Source: Bacteroidia bacterium
Lineage (GTDB): Bacteria > Bacteroidota > Bacteroidia > Bacteroidales > Azobacteroidaceae
DNA: 21,430 nucleotides
NCBI GenBank assembly: GCA_025999255.1
Contig: BNXB01000020.1
Coordinates: 1-21,430 of the forward strand
Direction: 5' to 3'
Shown piece by piece: positions 15,605 to 21,430 of the stretch (position 1 is its first letter; every line of letters begins with the position of its first letter). The notes beneath the pieces are model-generated. The model searched no databases and had not been told where the DNA came from. It saw only the letters and a program-made list of their open reading frames with translations. A program made the translations under genes and the position numbers.

Positions 15605-16709
15605 CTTTTGCTGCCTGTTCCGAAGCCCCCGGTTTCCCTAATAAGTCGATCACTTCATCATATCCCTGCAACATGAATTCCCGGTAACTTTTGTCATTTA
15701 ACAAACGATTCAGTTCATTTTTTATAGCCTGAACCGAGAATGAGGCGGCGAATAATTCCTGAACAATGGTACGGTTTGCTATCAGGTTGACGAGTGAAAT
15801 ATATTTGGTAGTAAAGAAGTTTTTAAATACGAAACTTACAATGTGCTTGATAGGAGTTTCGTAGCAGACTGTTTGCGGGACGCGGAACAAGGCTGTTTCG
15901 AGAGTCGCTGTTCCGGAGGTTACCAGGGCAGCCGATGATTGTTGTAATAACCGGTAGGTTTGTCCGAATACAATTTGGACGTTATGATTACCGGTATATG
16001 TTTTGTAGTATTCCGCGTCGATTCCCGGAGCTCCTGCAATGACCGGTTGATAATCGGAAAAATCCGATACAGCCTGTAACATGGCCGGTAAGTTATCCTT
16101 TATTTCCTGCTTCCTGCTTCCTGCCAGTATCGCTATGATGGGCTTCCTGCCGAGCCGGTTAATCGTTGTGAACGATTCGAATGTTTCGTCGGCAAACTCC
16201 CTGTTGGCTACGGCATCTACCGTGGGATTTCCCACATAAGATACTTTATAGTTGCTATTATTGTAGAAATCCACTTCAAACGGAAGAATACAGAGCATCT
16301 TATCAATATATTTCCGGATGCTTTTAATCCGGTACTTTTTCCATGCCCAGATTTTGGGCGAAATGTAATAGTATATGGGAATCGACAATTTCTTTTTTAC
16401 AAATTCGGCGATTTTAAGGTTGAATCCGGGGTAGTCGATCAGGATCACAACATCCGGCTGATAATTCCGGATATCTTCCCGGCATATTTTCATATTTTTA
16501 AATATTGTACGTAAGTTCAACAGCACAGGAATAAATCCCATAAAGGCCATTTCCCTGTAGTGCTTTACCAATGTTCCTCCGGCTGCAGCCATAAGATCTC
16601 CCCCGAAGAAACGGAAATCCGCTTCGGAATCAATGGTTTTCAGGGATTTCATCAAATTTGATGCATGTAAATCCCCGGAAGCTTCTCCGGCTATTAAATA
16701 ATACCTCAT
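15567..16709 (-). CDS. lpxB: Lipid-A-disaccharide synthase
   Basis: GT19 glycosyltransferase joining UDP-diacylglucosamine and lipid X to make the lipid A disaccharide at the inner membrane. It has 380 residues from the ATG at 16709-16707 (MRYYLIAGEASGDLHASNLM). The open frame extends to 16766, but those extra 19 residues (NFQLSIFNFQFF and so on) are translation of an AT-rich repeat, so the later start is correct. Motifs seen are GEASGDLHASNL, DVVILIDYPGFNLKIA, YYISPKIWAWKKYRIKSIRK, CILPFE, YVGNPTVDA, ILAGSRKQEIKDNLPAM and the acceptor/donor region TSGTATLETAL. It follows surE on the same strand and is probably co-transcribed with it. Its last 38 bp overlap the convergent regulator gene, leaving no room for a terminator. 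Confidence 0.96.
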   Translation of the reverse strand: MRYYLIAGEASGDLHASNLMKSLKTIDSEADFRFFGGDLMAAAGGTLVKHYREMAFMGFIPVLLNLRTIFKNMKICREDIRNYQPDVVILIDYPGFNLKIAEFVKKKLSIPIYYYISPKIWAWKKYRIKSIRKYIDKMLCILPFEVDFYNNSNYKVSYVGNPTVDAVANREFADETFESFTTINRLGRKPIIAILAGSRKQEIKDNLPAMLQAVSDFSDYQPVIAGAPGIDAEYYKTYTGNHNVQIVFGQTYRLLQQSSAALVTSGTATLETALFRVPQTVCYETPIKHIVSFVFKNFFTTKYISLVNLIANRTIVQELFAASFSVQAIKNELNRLLNDKSYREFMLQGYDEVIDLLGKPGASEQAAKVIVSNLPCPRYC

Positions 16710-16712
16710 AAA

Positions 16713-16795
16713 GAATTGAAAGTTGAAAATTGAAAGTTGAAAATTGAGGGGATTATCCTCAAACAACTCTCAATTCTCAATTCTTAATTTTTCAT
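16713..16795. repeat. AT-rich short tandem repeat block between surE and lpxB
   Basis: The plus strand carries GTTGAAAATTGAAA from 16722 twice over (the second copy is partial, to about 16747), followed after CCTC by a degenerate opposite-strand version (CTCAATTCTCAATTCTTAATT). The last codons of surE (INEKLRIEN) are encoded by this block. The wording is typical of intergenic filler repeats I know from Bacteroidota genomes. The two halves can form an imperfect hairpin. No function is assigned. Confidence 0.6.
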
Positions 16796-17567
16796 TTATT
16801 AATTCCCAGTGTTTAAGTTTGTCGATCATTTCGTGCGCTGTCATATCGATTTGAGTAGGAACAACAGAAACATAACCGTTAGCCAGCGCCCATTCGTCGG
16901 ATTCGGGATTGTCCGGTTCAAAATTGTCGAATTCTCCGGTCAACCAATATTGTGTTTCTCCTTTTTTATCTGTAGTGGTATAGAATTCCTTTATCCATTG
17001 CCCTTCAGTCTGGCTGCAGATTTTGATTCCTTTGATTTCTTTTGTACCCGGAACATTTACATTGAGACAAATGCCTTGAGGCAAACCCTCTTTCAGGATC
17101 TTACGACTGATTAAAGCGGCATAATATGCTGCATTTCCGAAATCGGCATCCGGCTGATGATCTGTGAGTGAAAAGCCGATGGAAGGAATCCCGAAGACAC
17201 AACCTTCAATAGCGGCGCCCATTGTCCCTGAATAAAGTACACATATGGAAGCGTTTGATCCATGGTTGATACCTGTAACTATCAAATCGGGTTTTCTTTC
17301 CAGTATTTGATTGATTCCAAGTTTGATACAGTCGACCGGTGTTCCGGTACAACTATAAATCGTCAATCCTGTATTTTTTTTCAATAACTTAATTTGCAAA
17401 GGAACAGTTGATGTAATTGCGCTCGACATTCCGGAGCGGGGACCATCGGGTGCGACAACAACAACATCTCCCAACGGTAAAACTGCCTTGATTAATTCGT
17501 TGATTCCTTTTGCCTCTACGCCATCGTCGTTACTGATCAATATCAATGGTTTATAATTCTCTGTCAT
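16770..17567 (-). CDS. surE: 5'/3'-nucleotidase SurE
   Basis: Metal-dependent nucleoside monophosphate phosphatase of 265 residues, cytoplasmic. The N-terminus LILISNDDGVEAKGINELIK has the catalytic Asp-Asp pair (NDDG) that binds the divalent metal. Other family marks are VVAPDGPRSGMSSAIT (phosphate-binding Ser), CTGTPVDCIKLGI, PDLIVTGINHGSNA (second metal ligand Asn) and YSGTMGAAIEGCVFGIPSIG. The length is normal. The final residues are encoded by the AT-rich repeat at 16713-16795, so the C-terminus may be strain-variable. surE diverges from parA and is followed by lpxB. A TAccTTTG promoter element lies on the minus strand at 17601-17594. The order surE-lpxB next to parAB is one I recognise from Bacteroidales chromosomes. 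Confidence 0.96.
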   Translation of the reverse strand: MTENYKPLILISNDDGVEAKGINELIKAVLPLGDVVVVAPDGPRSGMSSAITSTVPLQIKLLKKNTGLTIYSCTGTPVDCIKLGINQILERKPDLIVTGINHGSNASICVLYSGTMGAAIEGCVFGIPSIGFSLTDHQPDADFGNAAYYAALISRKILKEGLPQGICLNVNVPGTKEIKGIKICSQTEGQWIKEFYTTTDKKGETQYWLTGEFDNFEPDNPESDEWALANGYVSVVPTQIDMTAHEMIDKLKHWELINEKLRIEN

Positions 17568-17593
17568 TTACGTGATATATAAATAATTTATTG

Positions 17594-17601
17594 CAAAGGT
17601 A
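17594..17601 (-). promoter_or_regulatory. Candidate -7 promoter element for surE-lpxB
   Basis: The minus strand reads TACCTTTG (TAnnTTTG), 26 bp before the surE ATG. No TTTG is visible at -33; the DnaA-box-like copy at 17620-17628 occupies that region instead, so DnaA could modulate this promoter (inference). Confidence 0.5.
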
Positions 17602-17612
17602 CGCTTTTTTTG

Positions 17613-17648
17613 AAAAAAGTTATCAACAATATTTGCCAGTTATCAACA
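17613..17648. promoter_or_regulatory. Pair of DnaA-box-like TTATCAACA elements between surE and parA
   Basis: TTATCAACA occurs at 17620-17628 and 17640-17648, 20 bp (about two helical turns) apart in the same orientation. The first lies in the 18-mer AAAAAAGTTATCAACAAT that is also found upstream of dnaE. Each core is one mismatch from TTATCCACA. The same-phase spacing would suit cooperative binding. DnaA involvement is inferred. Confidence 0.4.
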
Positions 17649-17698
17649 ACGAGGATAGAGTTTAACCAAAATATACAAAACAGTTGCCCGATAAATAT

Positions 17699-17706
17699 TA
17701 TTTTTG
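17699..17706 (+). promoter_or_regulatory. Candidate -7 promoter element for parA-parB
   Basis: TATTTTTG matches TAnnTTTG 20 bp before the parA ATG at 17727, giving a very short leader. There is no clear -33 TTTG. It supports starting parA at 17727 rather than at the upstream frame opening at 17610. Confidence 0.45.
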
Positions 17707-17726
17707 CACCCAAATTTCAAAACATT

Positions 17727-18491
17727 ATGGGTAAAATTATTGCTTTAGCAAATCAAAAAGGCGGAGTTGGAAAAACAACTACTACGATTAATCTGGCAGC
17801 TTCATTGTCTGCATTGGATAAAAAAATTCTTGTTGTCGATGCGGATCCTCAGGCAAATGCTTCATCCGGATTGGGAATTAATATCCGCGAGGTTAAGAAC
17901 TCTATTTACGAATGTATTGTCAATAAAGTGGATGCCTGTATTGCCATTGTTAAAACCGAACTGGGAAACCTGGACGTCATACCTTCTCATATTGATTTGG
18001 TTGGAGCTGAAATTGAGATGTTGAATTTCGAGAATAGGGAAAAAGTCCTGAAAGAAGTATTAACCTCTGTAAAGGATAAATACGACTATATTTTGATTGA
18101 TTGTTCTCCTTCGCTGGGATTGATTACCGTGAATGCATTGACTGCTGCCGATTCGGTTATTATTCCGGTTCAGTGCGAGTATTTTGCCTTGGAAGGAATC
18201 AGTAAGTTACTGAATACAATCAAAATTATAAAATCGAAATTAAATCCTTCCCTGGAGATAGAAGGTTTCCTTTTAACAATGTACGATTCCCGTTTGCGTC
18301 TGGCAAACCAGATTTACGAAGAAGTGAAAAAACATTTCCGCGAATTGGTATTCGACACGGTAATCCAACGAAATATCAAACTGAGCGAAGCTCCAAGTTA
18401 CGGTCAACCGGTTTTGTTGTATGATGCGGATTCTAAGGGTTCGTTGAACCATATGCAGCTTGCAGAGGAGTTAATTAGGAGAAATAAATAA
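17727..18491 (+). CDS. parA: Chromosome partitioning ATPase ParA/Soj
   Basis: Deviant Walker ATPase of 254 residues that binds DNA non-specifically and, with ParB, segregates the chromosome origin region. The start MGKIIALANQKGGVGKTTTT has the deviant Walker A KGGVGKTT at 11-18 with its signature Lys. The Walker A' motif VVDADPQANASSGLG and Walker B YILIDCSPSLGLITVNAL follow. It lacks the N-terminal helix-turn-helix of plasmid type Ia ParA proteins and is of chromosomal Soj size. The frame is open back to 17610, but the extra 39 residues lie over promoter DNA and are rejected. parB starts 9 bp after the stop. The neighbourhood (surE, lpxB, DUF5683, mltD) is the usual chromosomal one for Bacteroidales. 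Confidence 0.95.
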   Translation: MGKIIALANQKGGVGKTTTTINLAASLSALDKKILVVDADPQANASSGLGINIREVKNSIYECIVNKVDACIAIVKTELGNLDVIPSHIDLVGAEIEMLNFENREKVLKEVLTSVKDKYDYILIDCSPSLGLITVNALTAADSVIIPVQCEYFALEGISKLLNTIKIIKSKLNPSLEIEGFLLTMYDSRLRLANQIYEEVKKHFRELVFDTVIQRNIKLSEAPSYGQPVLLYDADSKGSLNHMQLAEELIRRNK

Positions 18492-18500
18492 ATTTGGAAT

Positions 18501-19379
18501 ATGTCTAAACAAAATAAATCGCCATTAGGAAGAGGACTGGATGCTTTGATAACGATGGAAGACCTGAAAACGAACGGGACTTCTTCCATTAATGAAGTGG
18601 AATTATCTAAAATCAGTCCGAATCCCGATCAGCCCCGTACTGTTTTCGATCAGGAAGCATTGGAAGAATTGGCGGCTTCCATCAAAGCTTTGGGCTTGGT
18701 TCAGCCTATTACACTGAGGGAAATTGATGCGGACCGGTATCAGATTATTTCAGGAGAAAGAAGATACCGGGCATCTCTGCTTGCAGGACTGACAACGGTA
18801 CCGGCTTATGTGAAAAAAGCCAGTGACGAGAACATGATGGAAATGGCCCTGATTGAAAATATCCAACGGGAAGACCTGAATTCGATAGAAATTGCATTGG
18901 CTTTTCAAAATCTGATTGATACTTATCAATTGACACAGGATAAGTTGAGCGAACGAATCGGGAAAAAACGGGCGACAATTGCTAATTTCCTTCGTTTGTT
19001 GAAACTTCCTGCCGAAATTCAGATGGGCCTTAAGGATAAAAAAATCGATATGGGGCATGCAAAGGCTTTATTGGGACTGGAAGATCCGGCAACACAGCTT
19101 ATGGTATATGAACAGATCATTCAGTATGGATTTTCCGTTCGCAGGACAGAAGAGATAATCCGTGAACTCAACAGCGAATCTCCGGTGAAAGAGCCTGAAA
19201 AAATCAAACCTAAAACTCCTGAGGAGTATAAATTACTGAAAGATCATTTGTCCAAGTTTTTCAGTACAAAAGTGCTCTTCTCTTGTGATGAAAAAGGTAA
19301 AGGAAAAATCACAATCCCTTTTGATTCGGAAAAAGAACTGGAAAGAATTGTCCGGGTTTTTGACTCATTAAAAAAATAA
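18501..19379 (+). CDS. parB: ParB/Spo0J chromosome partitioning protein
   Basis: CTP-dependent DNA clamp that loads at parS sites, 292 residues. The N-terminal ParA-stimulating tip is KSPLGRGLDALI. The CTPase domain holds PNPDQPRTVF, the GERRYRAS motif and ENIQREDLNSIEIA. The parS-reading helix-turn-helix follows (TQDKLSERIGKKRATIANFL, then RLLKLP), and the C-terminal dimerisation domain ends FDSEKELERIVRVFDSLKK. Length and domain order are normal. It is co-transcribed with parA. I saw no TGTTTCACGTGAAACA-type parS site in the window, so the sites, if they exist, are elsewhere on the chromosome. Confidence 0.96.
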   Translation: MSKQNKSPLGRGLDALITMEDLKTNGTSSINEVELSKISPNPDQPRTVFDQEALEELAASIKALGLVQPITLREIDADRYQIISGERRYRASLLAGLTTVPAYVKKASDENMMEMALIENIQREDLNSIEIALAFQNLIDTYQLTQDKLSERIGKKRATIANFLRLLKLPAEIQMGLKDKKIDMGHAKALLGLEDPATQLMVYEQIIQYGFSVRRTEEIIRELNSESPVKEPEKIKPKTPEEYKLLKDHLSKFFSTKVLFSCDEKGKGKITIPFDSEKELERIVRVFDSLKK

Positions 19380-19416
19380 TGACTAATTTAGCGGGTTCAA
19401 CCAGTAGATATTTGTA

Positions 19417-20091
19417 TTGAAACCAATTGTCGTTATCATATTGCTATTTATCTTTTTGTTGCCGGCAAAAACCAAGGCGCAGGAAGGTGATTATAGTTTA
19501 AGAGATATAAATTCAGCCGATTCGATAGAAATTCAATCCATTGCAACTGAGGTTGATACTTCTTCGATAAAGCTCAAGCCCAAGTTTAAGCCAGATCCTA
19601 AGAAAGCTGTTATTTATTCGGCGATTTGTCCCGGATTAGGACAAATTTATAATCGGAAATATTGGAAATTACCGATTGTTTACGGAGCTTATTTGGGGTG
19701 TGCTTATGCCATTGCCTGGAATGGAAATCAATATAATGGTTATAATAAGGCATATAAGGATTTTACAGATGATAGTCCCAATACGGATTCGTGGGTTAAT
19801 TATTTGTATTATGGTTGGAGCAGGAATCCCGATAATTGGACTTCATCTCAAAAATCCCAGTTTACCAGTGCTTTAAAGGGCAAGAAAGATTATTATCGCC
19901 GTTACAGGGATTTGAGCTACATTATTACTGTTGGGGTTTACGCACTGACAATGATCGATGCTTACGTAGATGCTCAGTTGTTTGATTTTGATATCAGTCA
20001 GGATCTGAGTATGCGTGTAGAACCTGTCGTTTTCGATAAATCGACATTCAATTCCAGATCTGTCGGTTTGCAATGCAGCATTAAATTTTAA
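19417..20091 (+). CDS. DUF5683-family membrane/exported protein
   Basis: Protein of 224 residues with an unusual TTG start at 19417. An in-frame stop at 19405-19407 and the lack of any ATG before the signal sequence make TTG the best choice, since the signal peptide (KPIVVIILLFIFLLPAKTKA) begins at once. The conserved block is at about 55-90, with KPDPKKAVIYSAICPGLGQI and YNRKYWKLPIVYGAY, the hallmark of DUF5683 proteins of Bacteroidota (the PGlGQiYN...YWK pattern). Membrane-inserting segments are around 75-95 (LPIVYGAYLGCAYAIAW) and 167-180 (IITVGVYALTMIDAY). The function is unknown. The constant position between parB and mltD suggests an envelope role tied to cell division or wall remodelling, which is inference. 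The gene begins 37 bp after parB. Confidence 0.85.
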   Translation: MKPIVVIILLFIFLLPAKTKAQEGDYSLRDINSADSIEIQSIATEVDTSSIKLKPKFKPDPKKAVIYSAICPGLGQIYNRKYWKLPIVYGAYLGCAYAIAWNGNQYNGYNKAYKDFTDDSPNTDSWVNYLYYGWSRNPDNWTSSQKSQFTSALKGKKDYYRRYRDLSYIITVGVYALTMIDAYVDAQLFDFDISQDLSMRVEPVVFDKSTFNSRSVGLQCSIKF

Positions 20092-20094
20092 TGC

Positions 20095-20110
20095 AGGGTA
20101 TTTTTACCCT
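20095..20110. other. Small hairpin between the DUF5683 gene and mltD
   Basis: AGGGTA (20095-20100), a TTTT loop and TACCCT (20105-20110) form a 6-bp stem just after the DUF5683 stop. It is followed by ATAAAAT rather than a T-run, so it is a weak or partial terminator, or a processing site within the operon. Confidence 0.4.
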
Positions 20111-20125
20111 ATAAAATAAGAGATT

Positions 20126-20902
20126 ATGAAGAAAATAGTATTATTGATTACCTCGATCATGATGAGTTGCGTGCTTCATGCACAAGTCACCCTGTGGGAA
20201 GAGCTCAAACGGGTCTCTGTTCAGGATTCTGCCTATGCGGAATCAGATACTGTTGGAATGGCTAACGACGGAATCTATATTCTTGAAGGTCTGAATATGA
20301 ATGTCGATAGTTTACTGTCGATTTGGAATAACAATTATTTTACCAATAGACACAAGCAAGGAGCCGATACTGTCAACCCTGTAACCAGCGATTCGGTATA
20401 TGTGAGTCGTTTGAAAAACCTTCCCCGGATTATTCCGATGACTTTCAACGAAACAGTCCGTTCCTGTATCGATCTCTATGCCGATAGAAGAAGAGATTTG
20501 ATGGAATATGTATTGGGTTGGTCGAATTTTTATTTTCCGGTGATTGAAGAAACATTGGATCGTTATGAACTTCCTTTGGAACTGAAGTATCTGGCTATTG
20601 TCGAATCGGCTTTGAATCCCGCCGCCTGTTCACGGATGGGCGCTTCCGGTATTTGGCAATTTATGCTTCCTACCGGTAAAATTTATGGCCTGGAAATCAA
20701 TAGCCTGGTCGATGAACGCCGGGATCCTATAAAATCGACGGAAGCCGCCTGCCGTTATTTTAGAGATATGTATGCCATTTATGGAGATTGGCATTTGGTA
20801 ATTGCATCTTCGGAGATGATTATTATCTTGAAGTCCAACGACATAAAACCGATAAGCCGGGAGGTACAATACAAACTTTATACGAAAATGGTTACAGTAT
20901 AG
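20126..20902 (+). CDS. mltD: MltD-like lytic transglycosylase, truncated at the seam
   Basis: Murein-cleaving lytic transglycosylase (GH23/SLT fold), exported by a signal peptide at 1-20 (MKKIVLLITS through HAQ). The catalytic domain starts around 110, with the catalytic Glu160 in AIVESALNP and the SLT motif SRMGASGIWQFMLPTGKIYG at 169-188. The family sequence is intact to about residue 228 (DWHLVIAS, position 20809), where YNCGPG or similar should follow. Instead the frame enters the 52-bp dnaE copy and then hemG out of frame, adding 30 unrelated residues before a stop at 20902. The remaining SLT portion and the usual C-terminal LysM repeats are lost (about 258 aa against 400-plus). As written the enzyme would not be functional. 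Whether the real gene is intact depends on whether the seam is real. Confidence 0.85.
   Translation: MKKIVLLITSIMMSCVLHAQVTLWEELKRVSVQDSAYAESDTVGMANDGIYILEGLNMNVDSLLSIWNNNYFTNRHKQGADTVNPVTSDSVYVSRLKNLPRIIPMTFNETVRSCIDLYADRRRDLMEYVLGWSNFYFPVIEETLDRYELPLELKYLAIVESALNPAACSRMGASGIWQFMLPTGKIYGLEINSLVDERRDPIKSTEAACRYFRDMYAIYGDWHLVIASSEMIIILKSNDIKPISREVQYKLYTKMVTV
20804..20855 (+). repeat. 52-bp inverted copy of dnaE at the mltD/hemG seam
   Basis: It is identical over 52 bases to the minus-strand sequence at 11364-11313. The left edge shares GCATCTT with what an intact mltD would plausibly read there. The right edge runs into GATAAGCCGGGAGG, which fits hemG (DKPGG) and differs from dnaE by one base. 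Neither flank comes from dnaE, so this is an insertion of templated filler and not a repeat shared by two native genes. Confidence 0.9.
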
Positions 20903-21430
20903 AAACAGGGCCTAATACAGGATCCCTGGCCAATGAAGAAATAGTCGGATTATTGGAAGAACTCAAGAATTGTCAACCGGAGATTGCAAATAAAGCAGCT
21001 AACCGGAGGCTTATCTGGAAAAATGGGAAACTTCGTGCTTTGCCCGGAGGAATATTTTCGGGGTTATTTACTCCTTTGTTTAGTTGGAAAGATAAGTTCG
21101 GGATTTTATTGGAGCCATTCCGTAAGAAAGGAACCGATCCGGATGAGTCAATTGCCGGGTTGGCGAGCAGGCGTTTGGGACAGTCATTTCTCGATTACGC
21201 TGTAGATCCTTTTATTTCCGGTATTTATGCCGGAAATCCCGAAGAATTAGTTACCCGGTACGCCTTGCCTAAATTGCATGCTCTTGAACAGAATTACGGA
21301 AGCTTTATCAGAGGAGCTATTGCAAAATCGAAGGAGCCTAAGACCGAACAACAAAAGAAGGTATCTAAAGCTGTATTTTCAGTGGAAGGCGGATTGAGCA
21401 ATCTGGTTAACGCCCTGGTTGAAGAAATCG
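20851..21430 (+). CDS. hemG: Protoporphyrinogen oxidase (HemG/HemY-type), N-terminally truncated part
   Basis: The frame DKPGGTIQTLYENGYSIETG is the segment that follows the GxGxxG dinucleotide-binding loop in PPOX enzymes (dRpGGxixT). Family sequence continues (GPNTGSLANEEIVGLLEEL, SWKDKFGILLEPFRKKGTDP, AVDPFISGIYAGNPEELVTR) to the window end, where it joins base 1 through the 127-bp overlap. About 35-40 N-terminal codons, including the start and the FAD-binding glycine loop, are replaced by the dnaE copy. No credible start codon exists: only a TTG at 20788 lies in frame. The gene on this molecule is therefore broken even though everything downstream of the seam is continuous. Confidence 0.85.
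21304..21430. repeat. 127-bp terminal direct repeat (same as 1-127)
   Basis: The last 127 bases equal the first 127 exactly and in the same orientation, in the middle of the hemG frame, which stays open across the join. This marks the sequence as a closed path. The length of exactly 127 points to an assembler k-mer overlap and not to a biological repeat. The unique length is 21,303 bp. Confidence 0.97.

Noticed and set aside
16710..16766. 19-residue N-terminal extension of lpxB
   Set aside because: It is encoded by the AT-rich tandem repeat. The family begins at MRYYLIAGEASGD.
17610..17726. 39-residue N-terminal extension of parA
   Set aside because: It overlies the surE/parA intergenic region with the DnaA-like boxes and a -7 element. 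Soj proteins start at the MGKIIA-type sequence.
20796..20902. The 30 residues after codon 228 of the mltD frame as a novel C-terminal domain
   Set aside because: They are out-of-frame translation of the dnaE copy and of hemG, not family sequence.
1..21430. Interpretation as a plasmid, phage or integrative element because the contig is circular
   Set aside because: No Rep, relaxase, integrase, transposase, capsid or toxin-antitoxin gene is visible, and the gene order is chromosomal for Bacteroidales.
1..21430. CRISPR arrays, tRNA or rRNA genes
   Set aside because: No regularly spaced direct repeats, cloverleaf-type sequences or rRNA-like stretches were seen by eye in the intergenic parts, which are all shorter than about 260 bp.

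Overview
The window is chromosomal DNA from a member of the Bacteroidales (phylum Bacteroidota). The evidence is a SusC/SusD pair controlled by an ECF sigma / FecR anti-sigma module, the order surE-lpxB diverging from parA-parB-DUF5683-mltD, and promoters of the Bacteroidota type (TAnnTTTG at -7). A family or genus cannot be assigned from the sequence alone. The first 127 bases (1-127) are repeated exactly as the last 127 (21304-21430), so the contig closes on itself as a putative circle of 21,303 bp. An overlap of exactly 127 bp is what a k=127 assembly leaves on a circular path.

Layout. (1) 1-795 is the 3' part of a protoporphyrinogen oxidase gene (hemG-like). It continues across the circle junction from 20851-21430. 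(2) 776-7732, minus strand, is a carbohydrate-uptake locus read from right to left: ECF sigma factor, FecR anti-sigma factor, SusC (with an N-terminal STN signalling domain), SusD, then a wrecked sulfatase that keeps only its start and its end. (3) 7852-11899, minus strand, holds dnaE and trxA. (4) 12010-14253, plus strand, is a YtrA/GntR-regulated ABC transporter operon with a clear promoter, a 24-bp palindromic operator and a 47-residue membrane peptide gene at its end. (5) 14269-15604 is a hemerythrin-like di-iron protein followed by a LuxR-type regulator split by one in-frame TAA. (6) 15567-17567, minus strand, is surE-lpxB. (7) 17699-20902, plus strand, is parA, parB, a DUF5683 membrane protein and the 5' part of an MltD-like lytic transglycosylase.

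The most striking signal is the seam that closes the circle. At 20804-20855 the mltD reading frame runs into 52 bp copied exactly, in inverted orientation, from inside dnaE (11313-11364), and then directly into hemG, which lacks about its first 35-40 codons. Short microhomologies lie at both edges. No replication initiator, integrase, transposase, relaxase or phage gene is present, so this does not look like a plasmid or other autonomous element. It is either a template-switch chimera made during DNA amplification or library preparation, or a real excised chromosomal circle with templated filler DNA at its junction. Reads or a related genome would decide. I found no convincing new defence or mobile system. 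The other points worth a second look are the sulfatase relic, the nonsense-split regulator with a degenerate receiver domain, and the palindromic operator.
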